Made by a program: the position numbers and the translations under genes. Below the pieces are notes generated by a model. It ran no database searches, was not told where the DNA came from, and saw nothing but the letters and a program-made list of their open reading frames with translations. Positions 16,562 to 24,962 of a DNA stretch of 64,000 nucleotides are shown here, one piece after another. The stretch comes from CAVRTJ01 sp964507185 (GTDB taxonomy: Bacteria; Acidobacteriota; UBA4820; DSQY01): contig CAZDOY010000016.1 in NCBI GenBank assembly GCA_964507185.1, forward strand, positions 3,879 through 67,878, in the 5' to 3' direction. Position 1 is the first letter of the stretch. The number at the start of each line of letters is the position of its first letter.

Positions 16562-16605
16562 CTTCACGGCACAAGGCGGCCTCCGGGCCCATGTGAGGTG
16601 ATCGA

Positions 16606-17118
16606 ATGAGCGACCCCAAGAACAAGATCCGGGAGATACTGAAAAAGGCCTACCAGATAGAGGTAGACGGCTACACCTTCTACAGCATGACCGCGGACCA
16701 GGCCGACAAGACCGCCGTCCAGGAACTGTTCGACAAGCTCGCCAGGGACGAGACCGAGCACAAGGCATTCCTGCGCGATATCATGCGTGGGCATGAGGCG
16801 AAGGGCGCCGCCGCCTTCAACGTGGACCGGCGAGATTCCGGCCTCAAGGCCTTCACGGCGACCATTTTCACCGACAAGTTCAAGAAACAGGCCGAAGGCG
16901 CCGCCTTCGAGATGGGCGCGCTGTCCGTCGGCATGCAGCTCGAATCAAACGCCATACAATATTTCAGCGAGGCCGCAAAGACGGCCGGAGAAGCGGAAAT
17001 ACGGGATTTCTACACTTTTCTCGCGGGATGGGAAAAGGAACACTTCGACGCCCTCCAGAAGCTCTTCGACGTCATCAAGGGCGACTTCTGGCACCAGAGC
17101 GGCTTCGAACCCTTCTAG
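16606..17118 (+). CDS. Rubrerythrin/ferritin-like diiron protein
   Basis: The predicted four-helix-bundle protein has 170 residues. Diiron ligands are suggested by Glu in YQIEVDGYTFY, DETEHKAF (E-x-x-H type), LESNAIQYF and WEKEHFDAL. It lacks the C-terminal rubredoxin-like CxxC domain of classical rubrerythrin. Such proteins reduce peroxide or store iron in anaerobes. GAGGTGA precedes the ATG. Its place at the end of the iron-sulfur operon fits protection of oxygen-sensitive clusters; that is inference. Confidence 0.85.
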   Translation: MSDPKNKIREILKKAYQIEVDGYTFYSMTADQADKTAVQELFDKLARDETEHKAFLRDIMRGHEAKGAAAFNVDRRDSGLKAFTATIFTDKFKKQAEGAAFEMGALSVGMQLESNAIQYFSEAAKTAGEAEIRDFYTFLAGWEKEHFDALQKLFDVIKGDFWHQSGFEPF

Positions 17119-17427
17119 CCTCTTCCACCCACGGGGTTTTCGGCCGCGATTCCATGGGGGCGGCACCGGCGCGAGGATGTGAGCTGCCTCACTTTACCCC
17201 CTTGGGGTTAGCGGGGTTTGCCGGTCCGCGTTCGACCGTCACCTGCGTGCCGCTTGACTCATAACCCCATGAAAGCACCGGGGCCTGGGTCTCAGGCGCC
17301 GCACATCCGGCGGACGATCTTCTCTCCCGCCCGGATTCACCGTTGACGGCTCCTCGTCTTGACAAGGCTTCATGTGTAACTTTAAACTTCATTAGGTAGA
17401 ACGCGTTAGGAGGGACATAAAGGCGCC
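17119..17427 (+). other. Intergenic region upstream of the pil operon
   Basis: These 309 bases separate the ferritin-like gene from pilB. Apart from the promoter listed separately, I see only short GC-rich dyads (around 17180-17215 and 17279-17312) and no clear terminator with a T-run, no RNA gene and no credible small ORF. No sigma-54 -24/-12 element with correct GG-N10-GC spacing was found here. Confidence 0.5.
17359..17386 (+). promoter_or_regulatory. Predicted sigma-70-type promoter of pilBTC
   Basis: A perfect TTGACA -35 (17359-17364) is followed after 16 nt by TTTAAA (17381-17386), four of six matches. The implied start lies about 35 nt before the pilB ATG. The pilus motor genes thus appear to be under housekeeping control, unlike the sigma-54-driven pilin gene. 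Confidence 0.5.
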
Positions 17428-19143
17428 ATGGCAGAACGCTTGGGTGAAATGCTCATCAAGGCCGGGTTGATCTCGCAGGATCAGCTCGAGGAAGCCTTGC
17501 AGCTCCAAAAAACCAACGGCGGCAAGCTGGGGTACAACCTCGTCCGCCTCGGACACGTCAAGGAAGAGGACATCACCTCCCTGCTGTCCGAGCAGTACGG
17601 CGTCCCGGCCATACACCTGGAACACTTCGAGATCGACGAGTCCATCCTCAAACATATTCCGGCGGACGTGGCGCAGAAGTACCTCGTCATACCAATCGAG
17701 AGGACGGGCGCCACCCTGACCGTCGCCATGGCCGATCCGTCCAACGTCTTCGCCCTCGACGACATCCGCTTCATCACCGGCTACCAGGTGGAACCCGTAG
17801 TGGCGGCCGAGGCCTCCATACGCGAGGCCATCGCCAAGTACTACGGGTCCTCCCACGACATCCAGCTCAAGGAGATCATGGACGAGATCAGCCGGGAGGA
17901 AGTGGCCGACCTCGAAGTCGAGGAAGACGACGACGAGATTTCCGCCGAGGACCTTGAGGCGGCAAGCCAGGACGCCCCCGTCGTCAAGCTCTGCAACCTC
18001 ATGCTGACGGACGCCGTGAGGAAGGGCGCCAGCGACATCCACGTGGAGCCCTACGAGAGAGAATTCCGCGTCAGGTTCCGCATAGACGGGATTCTCTACG
18101 AAGTCCTCAGGCCTCCGATGAAGCTCAAGGAGGCCGTCGCGTCCCGCCTTAAGATCCTCGCCAAGCTGGATATCGCGGAAAAGCGGCTCCCGCAGGACGG
18201 ACGCATCAAGATGCGGATGAAGATCGACAACAAGAGCAAGGAGATCGACTACCGCGTCTCGACCGTCCCCACTCTCTACGGCGAGAAGATCGTCATGCGC
18301 CTCCTGGACAAGGAAGGCCTGAAGCTGGACATGACCATGCTCGGGTTCGAGGAGGAGAGCCTGGCCAAGTTCGAGCGGGCCATCCTCAAGCCATACGGCA
18401 TGGTGCTGGTCACCGGCCCGACGGGCTCAGGCAAGACCAATACGCTCTATTCGGCGGTCGGCCGGCTCAACACCCCGGAAACCAATATCATGACGGCCGA
18501 AGACCCGGTGGAGTTCAACATCACGGGCACCAACCAGGTCCAGATGAAGGAAGCCATCGGCCTCAACTTCGCCTCGGCGCTCAGGGCATTTCTCCGCCAG
18601 GATCCCAACATCATCCTGGTGGGGGAGATCCGGGACTTCGAGACGGCGGAGATCGCGGTCAAGGCGGCCCTCACCGGCCACCTCGTCCTGTCCACCCTCC
18701 ACACGAACGACGCCCCCTCCACCATCTCCCGGCTCATGAACATGGGCATCGAGCCCTTCCTCGTGGCCACTTCCGTCCACCTGATCCAGGCCCAGCGCCT
18801 GATCCGGCGGATCTGCAAGGAGTGCAAGGAGGAGGTCAGCCTCCCCCACAAAGCCCTGCTCGACCTGGGGTACTCGGAAGAAGAGGTCGAGAGCATCAAA
18901 GTGTACAAGGGTCGCGGCTGCCCCACGTGCAACAACAGCGGCTACAAGGGCAGAGTCGCGCTCATCGAAGTCATGGAAATGAGCGACCAGCTCCGGGAAA
19001 TGGTACTCATGGGTGCCAACGCCGTGGAGCTCAAGCGGCAATCCCTGGACGAGGGCATGATCACGCTCAGGCGCTCGGGATTGATCAAGATCAGCAAAGG
19101 CATTACAACCATAGAAGAAGTTGTCCGCGAGACCGTAATGTAG
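17428..19143 (+). CDS. pilB: Type IV pilus assembly ATPase PilB
   Basis: PilB (571 residues here) is the cytoplasmic hexameric motor that powers pilus extension. Residues 1-140 form an MshEN-type N-terminal domain (GEMLIKAGLISQDQLEEAL). An acidic linker follows (about 175-200). The ATPase core has ASDIHVEPYE, Walker A GPTGSGKT at 330-337, Asp box TAEDPVEF, Walker B IILVGEIRDFETAEIA and His box TLHTNDAP. The C-terminal zinc motif is CKEC then CPTCNNSGYKGR. All catalytic residues are intact, in contrast to the GspE-like protein at 3717. An AGGAGG lies 14 bases upstream, with AAAGG nearer the ATG. It is the first gene of pilB-pilT-pilC. Confidence 0.97.
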   Translation: MAERLGEMLIKAGLISQDQLEEALQLQKTNGGKLGYNLVRLGHVKEEDITSLLSEQYGVPAIHLEHFEIDESILKHIPADVAQKYLVIPIERTGATLTVAMADPSNVFALDDIRFITGYQVEPVVAAEASIREAIAKYYGSSHDIQLKEIMDEISREEVADLEVEEDDDEISAEDLEAASQDAPVVKLCNLMLTDAVRKGASDIHVEPYEREFRVRFRIDGILYEVLRPPMKLKEAVASRLKILAKLDIAEKRLPQDGRIKMRMKIDNKSKEIDYRVSTVPTLYGEKIVMRLLDKEGLKLDMTMLGFEEESLAKFERAILKPYGMVLVTGPTGSGKTNTLYSAVGRLNTPETNIMTAEDPVEFNITGTNQVQMKEAIGLNFASALRAFLRQDPNIILVGEIRDFETAEIAVKAALTGHLVLSTLHTNDAPSTISRLMNMGIEPFLVATSVHLIQAQRLIRRICKECKEEVSLPHKALLDLGYSEEEVESIKVYKGRGCPTCNNSGYKGRVALIEVMEMSDQLREMVLMGANAVELKRQSLDEGMITLRRSGLIKISKGITTIEEVVRETVM

Positions 19144-19207
19144 ATCCCATCCGGGAGGGACGATGGAAGAGTGCCCTTCCGGAGAAGGTCGGTAGAAGGA
19201 GGGAACC

Positions 19208-20356
19208 ATGACGGTGTCGATCCATCAACTGCTCAAATTCATGGTGGACAACGGCGGGTCCGACCTCCACGTCACGGTAAACTCCCCCCCGCAGGTCCGC
19301 ATTCACGGCAAGCTCATGCCCATCGAGGGTATCAAACCCCTGACCGCGGCGGAAACGAAGCAGATCGCCTACTCGATTCTCACGGACCAGCAGAAACACC
19401 GCTTCGAGGAAAGCCTGGAACTGGACCTCTCCTTCGGCATCAAGGGGCTCTCGCGTTTCCGCGGCAACATATTCTCTCAGCGGGGCGCGGTTGCCGGCGC
19501 GTTCCGGACCATCCCTTACGAGATCCGGGGCTTCCAGGAACTCGGCCTGCCGCCCATCGTGGAGAGGATGTCCGAGAAACCCCGCGGGCTCATCCTGGTG
19601 ACAGGTCCCACCGGCTCGGGGAAATCCACAACCCTGGCGGCCATGATCGACAAGATCAACCGGGAGCGCCACGAGCACATCGTCACCATCGAAGACCCGG
19701 TCGAATACCTGCACCCTCACAAGTCCTGCGTGGTCAACCAGAGGGAAATCGGCGGCGATACGTATTCCTTCAAGAACGCGCTGAAGAGCATTCTGAGACA
19801 GGACCCCGACGTCGTCCTCATCGGCGAGATGCGGGACCTCGAAACCATCGAGGCGGCTCTCCGCATCGCCGAAACGGGCCACCTGACCTTCGCGACGCTT
19901 CACACCAACTCCGCGGTGGAGACCATCAACCGTATCATCGACGTCTTCCCCAGCCACCAGCAGTCGCAGGTCCGCACTCAACTCTCGTTCGTTCTCCAGG
20001 GCATCCTCTGCCAGGCCCTGCTCCCGACACGGGACGGAAAGTCCCGGTGCCTGTCCGTGGAGATCATGGTACCCAACGCCGCCATCCGAAACCTCGTCCG
20101 AGAGGACAAGGTGCACCAGATCTACAGTATTATGCAGACCGGTCAGACAGGCAGTGGCATGCAGACCTTCAACCAGTCGCTGGCGGATCTCTACCTTCGA
20201 GGGAAGCTCGACCTGGAAACCGCGATGGCACGCTCGTCAATGCCCGACGAGCTGCAGGAGCTGATCAACAGGAACATCACGCTTCAGGGACGGCGCACGG
20301 GCCCCGGCTTGCCGACGGCTCCCCATCCCGGGACAATGGCCGGACGCAAGCGGTAA
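19208..20356 (+). CDS. pilT: Type IV pilus retraction ATPase PilT
   Basis: PilT (382 residues) powers pilus retraction and hence twitching. Clear landmarks are GGSDLHVTVNSPP near the N-terminus, Walker A GPTGSGKS, IEDPVEYLHPHKSC, Walker B VVLIGEMRDLETI, His box TLHTNSAVETINR and the PilT-specific AIRNLVRE motif near residue 296. AAGGAGGG lies just upstream of the ATG. It is 64 nt behind pilB and 24 nt before pilC. Confidence 0.97.
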   Translation: MTVSIHQLLKFMVDNGGSDLHVTVNSPPQVRIHGKLMPIEGIKPLTAAETKQIAYSILTDQQKHRFEESLELDLSFGIKGLSRFRGNIFSQRGAVAGAFRTIPYEIRGFQELGLPPIVERMSEKPRGLILVTGPTGSGKSTTLAAMIDKINRERHEHIVTIEDPVEYLHPHKSCVVNQREIGGDTYSFKNALKSILRQDPDVVLIGEMRDLETIEAALRIAETGHLTFATLHTNSAVETINRIIDVFPSHQQSQVRTQLSFVLQGILCQALLPTRDGKSRCLSVEIMVPNAAIRNLVREDKVHQIYSIMQTGQTGSGMQTFNQSLADLYLRGKLDLETAMARSSMPDELQELINRNITLQGRRTGPGLPTAPHPGTMAGRKR

Positions 20357-20380
20357 CCGCCTGAAAGGGAGGGAGAAATC

Positions 20381-21583
20381 ATGGCCCAGTTTGAATGGAA
20401 AGGCCGCAGAAGAACCGGTGAGACGGTCGAAGGTGTGATGGCCGCCGATACCAAGGACGGCGTCATCACGGCCTTGCGGCGCCAGCAGATAGTCGCCACG
20501 AGGGTCAAGGAGAAGGGCAAGGAGATCGCCCTGCCCAAGTTCGGCGGCGGCGTCGGGACCAAGGAACTGGCCATCTTCACGCGCCAGTTCTCGGTCATGA
20601 TCGACGCAGGCCTGCCCGTCGTTCAGTGCCTCGAGATACTCGGCGCCCAGCAGACGAACCGGACGTTTCAGCGGGTCCTCTTCGAAATCCGCGAAGACGT
20701 TGAGTCCGGTTCATCCCTGCACGAGGCTTTCAAGAAGCACCCCAAGGTTTTCGACCAGCTCTACTGCAACCTCGTCGCCGCCGGCGAAGCGGGCGGCATC
20801 CTCGATACGATCCTCCAGCGCCTGTCGATCTACATCGAGAAAGCCGTCAAGCTGAGGGCCGCCATCAGGGGCGCCATGATTTACCCGGTCGTCGTCGTCA
20901 CGGTGGCGATTCTGGTCGTCGCCATCATCATGTGGAAGGTCGTGCCGACCTTTGCCAGCCTCTTCGCGGGCCTGGGCGCGCGTCTGCCCCTCCCGACGCG
21001 GATCGTCATCGGCATCAGCAACTTCCTCGGCCGCTGGGGCTGGCTCATGATCGGCCTGATCATTCTGGGCTTTTTTCTGGTCCGGATTTACTACAGAACG
21101 ACGGGAGGCCGGTACAACATCGACAAGATGCTTCTCAAACTGCCTATTCTCGGCATCGTTCTCAAAAAAATCGCAGTGGCCCGGTTCTGCCGGACCCTGG
21201 CCACCCTCGTATCCTCCGGCGTGCCGATTCTCGAGGGCCTCGACATCACGGCCAAGACTTCGGGCAACGCCATCATCGAGGAAGCCATATTCAAGACCAG
21301 GAAGTCGGTGGAGGAAGGCAAGACCCTCACCGAACCGCTCGAACAATCCAAGATTTTCCCGGGCATGGTCACCCAGATGATCGGCGTGGGCGAGTCCACA
21401 GGCGCCCTGGACGCCATGCTCAGCAAAATAGCCGATTTCTACGAGGATGAGGTGGACGAGGCGGTCGCAAACCTCATGTCGCTGCTGGAACCCGTCATCA
21501 TCGTCTTCCTCGGCATCACCATCGGCGGCATCGTCATCGCCATGTACATGCCGCTCTTCACGCTGATTCAGCAAATCAACTAG
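20381..21583 (+). CDS. pilC: Type IV pilus inner-membrane platform protein PilC
   Basis: The 400-residue GspF-family protein is the inner-membrane platform on which PilB and PilT act. It has the typical tandem T2SSF duplication: LAIFTRQFSVMIDAGLPVVQ near residue 63 and ARFCRTLATLVSSGVPILEGLDI near 267. Membrane segments lie around 165-190, 215-235 and 370-395, ending GGIVIAMYMPLFTLI. GGGAGGG precedes the ATG. A strong GC hairpin follows the stop. Confidence 0.96.
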   Translation: MAQFEWKGRRRTGETVEGVMAADTKDGVITALRRQQIVATRVKEKGKEIALPKFGGGVGTKELAIFTRQFSVMIDAGLPVVQCLEILGAQQTNRTFQRVLFEIREDVESGSSLHEAFKKHPKVFDQLYCNLVAAGEAGGILDTILQRLSIYIEKAVKLRAAIRGAMIYPVVVVTVAILVVAIIMWKVVPTFASLFAGLGARLPLPTRIVIGISNFLGRWGWLMIGLIILGFFLVRIYYRTTGGRYNIDKMLLKLPILGIVLKKIAVARFCRTLATLVSSGVPILEGLDITAKTSGNAIIEEAIFKTRKSVEEGKTLTEPLEQSKIFPGMVTQMIGVGESTGALDAMLSKIADFYEDEVDEAVANLMSLLEPVIIVFLGITIGGIVIAMYMPLFTLIQQIN

Positions 21584-21594
21584 TCAAGTGAACG

Positions 21595-21623
21595 GTCCCC
21601 GTCCGGCCTCGCCGGGCGGGGAC
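21595..21623 (+). promoter_or_regulatory. Strong GC hairpin between pilC and pilS (no T-tract)
   Basis: GTCCCCGTCCGGC pairs with GCCGGGCGGGGAC in a 13-bp stem with one G-U wobble and a three-base loop, 12 nt after the pilC stop. It is not followed by a U-run, so it is not a canonical intrinsic terminator. It could stabilise the pilBTC mRNA 3' end, mark a processing site or cause partial termination before pilSR. Confidence 0.55.
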
Positions 21624-21763
21624 GCAACCTGAAAGAGGCCGATGATCGAAGACCGCTGTCTCGATCTTCCTTTTCAGTTCCCGAAACAGTCTACCCCATC
21701 CGGATTGCGGGCCTCGATTGCAGGTACCGACCTTTGCTCGAAAGAGCCGGAGGGCAAACCGCG

Positions 21764-23395
21764 ATGAGAAATCTCGAAGGCCAGGCCGTTCGCCTCCTGG
21801 GCTACAGGACCATCGTGGTGCTCACCTTCTTCCTGGCCACGCTTGGGGTACAGGCCTTCCTCGGCGGCGAAAACTACCTCAAGCCCTTCTACTATCTCAT
21901 CGCCTTCATCCTCGCGCTCAACCTGTTTTTCATCGTCCTCTACATGACCATGAAGCCCCTGCGGAAAGGGCCGTTTTTCATCTACGTTCAGATATTCGGC
22001 GACATACTCGGCATCACCTTACTAGCCTTCATGACAGGCGGGATATTCAGTATCTTCACCTTCCTCTACCAGATACTCATCGTGGTAGGCGGGTACTTCC
22101 TGAAAAAGCGGGGTGCGTTCGTCGTCGCCGCCATGGACGCCGTCTTTTTCGGTCTCCTGTGCGTCGCGCTCGTCTACAGTTGGACGAGTCCCGATCGCTT
22201 CGGCATAGAATTCCCCTACGAGGCCCCCTCCATCGAGAGCGCCCTCCACGCACTCGTGGCCCACTATGTGGGCTTCTTCCTCGTGGCCCTTCTCATGGGC
22301 ATTATTTCGGGCCGCTTTGAATCCTCTCAAAAGGCGCTGGGCGTGGCCGAGAAGGACCTCTCCAACACGCGCATGTTCACGGAGCAGGTCGTCTCCTCCC
22401 TGAACTGGGGCGTCATCAGCACCGATTCCACTGGCGTCGTGACGTTCTCCAACCCTGCCGGCATGAGACTTTTAGGCGAGACGCTGCCCGTAGGCTGGAA
22501 CCTCTTCGAGAGGATCGGCCAGCTCGGATACGACGGCCCCGACCTCAGGGCCGCCGGTGAGCCCACCGACAGGGAGTTCGTGCTTTCCCCCTCGGGCGAC
22601 CACCACCTGGGCATCGTCATCGCCCCGCTCCGGTCGGGCGATGACGATTCGGAGGCCGGATATCTCGCGCTGATCCGGGACCAGACCGAGGTCGTCAGGT
22701 TGCGGGAACAGCTTGCGATCAAGGAACGTCTCACCGCCACGGGCGCCATGGCAGCAGACATCGCCCACGAGATCAAGAACCCCCTGGGAAGCATTTTCGG
22801 GGCCGCGCAGATGCTCCAGATGCAGGCTCCCGAAGGGACCAGCCAGGCGGATCTGCTTCAGATCATCCAGGATGAGAGCAAGCGCCTGACGACGATCCTC
22901 GACAACTTTCTGCGGTACGTCAAGCCTCGCCCTCTGGAAAAGGAGGCCCTCGACATCGGGGCGCTGGTCCAGGACGTGGTCACCCTCTTCAGGAACGCCC
23001 CGGAGTGCAGCGACGGTGTCGAACTCTTCGTGGATCTGCCCGGCGGGGCGGTCGTCATACATGCGGATTCGGGACGCATCCGCCAGGCCCTTTGGAACCT
23101 CCTCCAGAACGCCCGCAAGGCCATCCTTGCAGAAGGAAGTATCCACGTTTCCTTAACGGAAGAAGGAGAAAACGCTATACTGGCCGTGGAGGACAACGGT
23201 CAGGGTATGCGGCAGACACAGATCAAGACATACTTCCAGCCGTTCAGCCGCGGGTTCGTTCAGGGCTCGGGGCTGGGACTGTCCGTCGTTTACCAGATCA
23301 TGGAGCAGCACAAGGGACGCGTGGAAATAGACTCCAAGCTCGGCAGGGGAACGATCTGCCGGCTTTACTTCCCTCTCGGGCCGCGCCATGGATGA
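21764..23395 (+). CDS. pilS: Sensor histidine kinase PilS
   Basis: PilS here has 543 residues. The N-terminus has about six membrane helices (roughly residues 15-200), as in PilS. A PAS-like segment follows (LNWGVISTDSTGVVTFSNPAG). The dimerisation/phosphoacceptor motif is DIAHEIKNPLGSI with His335. The ATP-binding lid is VEDNGQGM then GSGLGLSVVYQIM. It should phosphorylate PilR. The ATG at 21764 is preceded by GGAGGG at nine bases; an in-frame TTG at 21734 is a weaker option. It overlaps pilR by 8 nt. In other bacteria PilS senses pilin in the membrane; whether that holds here is unknown. Confidence 0.94.
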   Translation: MRNLEGQAVRLLGYRTIVVLTFFLATLGVQAFLGGENYLKPFYYLIAFILALNLFFIVLYMTMKPLRKGPFFIYVQIFGDILGITLLAFMTGGIFSIFTFLYQILIVVGGYFLKKRGAFVVAAMDAVFFGLLCVALVYSWTSPDRFGIEFPYEAPSIESALHALVAHYVGFFLVALLMGIISGRFESSQKALGVAEKDLSNTRMFTEQVVSSLNWGVISTDSTGVVTFSNPAGMRLLGETLPVGWNLFERIGQLGYDGPDLRAAGEPTDREFVLSPSGDHHLGIVIAPLRSGDDDSEAGYLALIRDQTEVVRLREQLAIKERLTATGAMAADIAHEIKNPLGSIFGAAQMLQMQAPEGTSQADLLQIIQDESKRLTTILDNFLRYVKPRPLEKEALDIGALVQDVVTLFRNAPECSDGVELFVDLPGGAVVIHADSGRIRQALWNLLQNARKAILAEGSIHVSLTEEGENAILAVEDNGQGMRQTQIKTYFQPFSRGFVQGSGLGLSVVYQIMEQHKGRVEIDSKLGRGTICRLYFPLGPRHG

Positions 23396-24767
23396 GAAAA
23401 TCCTCGTCGTAGACGACGAAGCGTCCATGCGCAAAATGCTGGAGATCCTCTTCACCGGCGCCGGCTACCAGGTCCAGTGCGCCGAGAGCGCAGAATCCGC
23501 CCTCAAGGCCATGAGCGGAAGCCCGTTCGACCTCATCCTCTCGGACATCAGGATGCCCGGGCTATCGGGGCTCGACCTGCTCAAGCGCCTCAGGGAAGAG
23601 GACTCGGAGACCGACGTCATCCTCATGACGGCCTACGCCTCCACCGAGTCGGCCATCGAAGCGCTGAAGCTCGGGGCCTTCGACTACATCACGAAGCCCT
23701 TCCAGGTCGAGGAACTCGTCAACATCGTCAGGCACGCCTTCGAGAAGAAGAGCCTGCGCGAGGAAAACCGCCAGCTCAGGGAGGAGCTGGCGCGCACGGA
23801 GAAGTTCGGAGAGATCGTGGGGGGCAACAGCAAGATGAAGGCTCTCTACGCGATGATCGAACGCGTGGCGCCCACGGCCAGCACAATCCTCATCGAGGGC
23901 GACAGCGGCACGGGCAAAGAACTGGTCGCCCGGACCATTCACCAACGATCCACGCGGGCGAAGAAGGCGTTCGTCGCCGTGAACTGCGGCGGCCTCCCGG
24001 AAACCCTCCTCGAGAGCGAACTTTTCGGCCACGTGAAGGGCGCCTTCACCGGCGCCGTCAACTCGAAGCGAGGCCTTTTCGACGTTGCGCAGGGCGGCAC
24101 GCTTTTCCTCGATGAAGTCGGAGAGATGACGCCTGCCATGCAGGTCAAACTTCTTCGGGCCTTGCAGGAAAAACGCATCAGGCCCGTGGGGAGCGACGAG
24201 GAACACTCTGCGGACGCCCGTGTGATAGCGGCCACGAACCAGGACATCCAGAAGCTCCTCAAGGAGAAGCGCTTCCGCGAGGACCTCTATTACAGGATCA
24301 ACGTGATCTCCCTCAGAATCCCCTCGCTCAGGGAGCGGAGGGAAGACATCCCTCTGCTCGCGCACCACTTTCTGGAAAAGTACGCGCGCCTGCTGGGCAA
24401 GGATGTCCCGGTCATTTCGAACGACGCGATGAATCGGCTCGAGGCCTTCGACTGGCCCGGAAACGTCCGCCAGCTGGAAAACGTTCTCGAACGCGCCATG
24501 GCACTGATCGATGGGAATGTCGTAAACGTCGGGCACCTTCCCGAAGAGGTTCTGGGGGTGGGGCGCCCGCTGATCCACGAGGACGTAGTTATTCCCGAGG
24601 GCGAGTTCTCCTTGAGCGACGCGGTGGAATCGTTCCGGGCCGCCTACATCAACAAGGCGCTCGAACTCGAAAACGGGGTGATGGTCCGGGCCGCAGAACG
24701 CCTGGGCATTACGTTCCGGTCCATGCGTTACTTCGTCAAGAAATATAACATGCAGGCAAAGGGCTGA
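23388..24767 (+). CDS. pilR: Sigma-54-dependent response regulator PilR
   Basis: This NtrC-family activator has 459 residues. The receiver domain has phospho-acceptor Asp53 in LILSDIRMPG and a TKPF end motif. The AAA+ domain has Walker A GDSGTGKE (171-178), the sigma-54-contacting GAFTGA loop at 218-223 and GGTLFLDEVGEM as Walker B. The C-terminal Fis-type helix-turn-helix is AAERLGITFRSMRYFVKKY. It is co-translated with pilS. Its most likely target is the sigma-54 promoter found upstream of the pilin gene at 63094-63109. Confidence 0.95.
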   Translation: MDEKILVVDDEASMRKMLEILFTGAGYQVQCAESAESALKAMSGSPFDLILSDIRMPGLSGLDLLKRLREEDSETDVILMTAYASTESAIEALKLGAFDYITKPFQVEELVNIVRHAFEKKSLREENRQLREELARTEKFGEIVGGNSKMKALYAMIERVAPTASTILIEGDSGTGKELVARTIHQRSTRAKKAFVAVNCGGLPETLLESELFGHVKGAFTGAVNSKRGLFDVAQGGTLFLDEVGEMTPAMQVKLLRALQEKRIRPVGSDEEHSADARVIAATNQDIQKLLKEKRFREDLYYRINVISLRIPSLRERREDIPLLAHHFLEKYARLLGKDVPVISNDAMNRLEAFDWPGNVRQLENVLERAMALIDGNVVNVGHLPEEVLGVGRPLIHEDVVIPEGEFSLSDAVESFRAAYINKALELENGVMVRAAERLGITFRSMRYFVKKYNMQAKG

Positions 24768-24776
24768 GAATGATTG

Positions 24777-24804
24777 GGGATTTGGGATTTGGGATTTGGG
24801 ATTT
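24777..24804 (+). repeat. Tandem heptamer repeat, 4 x GGGATTT
   Basis: Four perfect head-to-tail copies of GGGATTT begin 9 nt after the pilR stop. The tract is short and intergenic. The regular G-triplets could form a G-quadruplex on the plus strand, or the array could simply be a slippage-prone microsatellite. Confidence 0.9.
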
Positions 24805-24818
24805 AAGTAGCGGCTTGG

Positions 24819-24890
24819 GACGGGCCTTCGAAGGCCGGCAGACGCCCCACTCACCTACTCCCCTAATCCCTTACTACCGGCGCCGCCAGG
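24819..24890 (+). repeat. Dispersed palindromic repeat, copy 1
   Basis: This starts GACGGGCCTTCGAAGG, contains the perfect 14-bp palindrome GGCCTTCGAAGGCC (24823-24836), continues with a C-rich spacer and ends CGGCGCCGCCAGG. The same ends and architecture recur at 63262-63317 with a shorter spacer and a compensatory change in the palindrome. It lies between pilR and the GT2 gene. Confidence 0.75.
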
Positions 24891-24897
24891 CACACAA

Positions 24898-24937
24898 ATC
24901 ACTTGATCACTCGATCACCTGGTCACTAGATCACTGC
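24898..24937 (+). repeat. Imperfect tandem octamer repeat, about 5 x ATCACTNG
   Basis: Five successive octamers read ATCACTTG, ATCACTCG, ATCACCTG, GTCACTAG and ATCACTGC. They lie 25 nt upstream of the GT2 start. They might be spaced operator sites or a decayed microsatellite; no known regulator motif is recognised. Confidence 0.8.
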
Positions 24938-24962
24938 GCCGAGGGCGCAACGGAGGTTTCGG

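Noticed and set aside
17119..17427. Riboswitch or sigma-54 promoter upstream of pilB
   Set aside because: No aptamer-like conserved core was recognised, and the apparent GG/GC pairs have the wrong spacing; a TTGACA-type promoter explains the region.
24777..24937. Short tandem arrays considered as CRISPR or iterons of an origin
   Set aside because: Units are only 7-8 bases, there are no spacers, and no cas, rep or dnaA gene is near.
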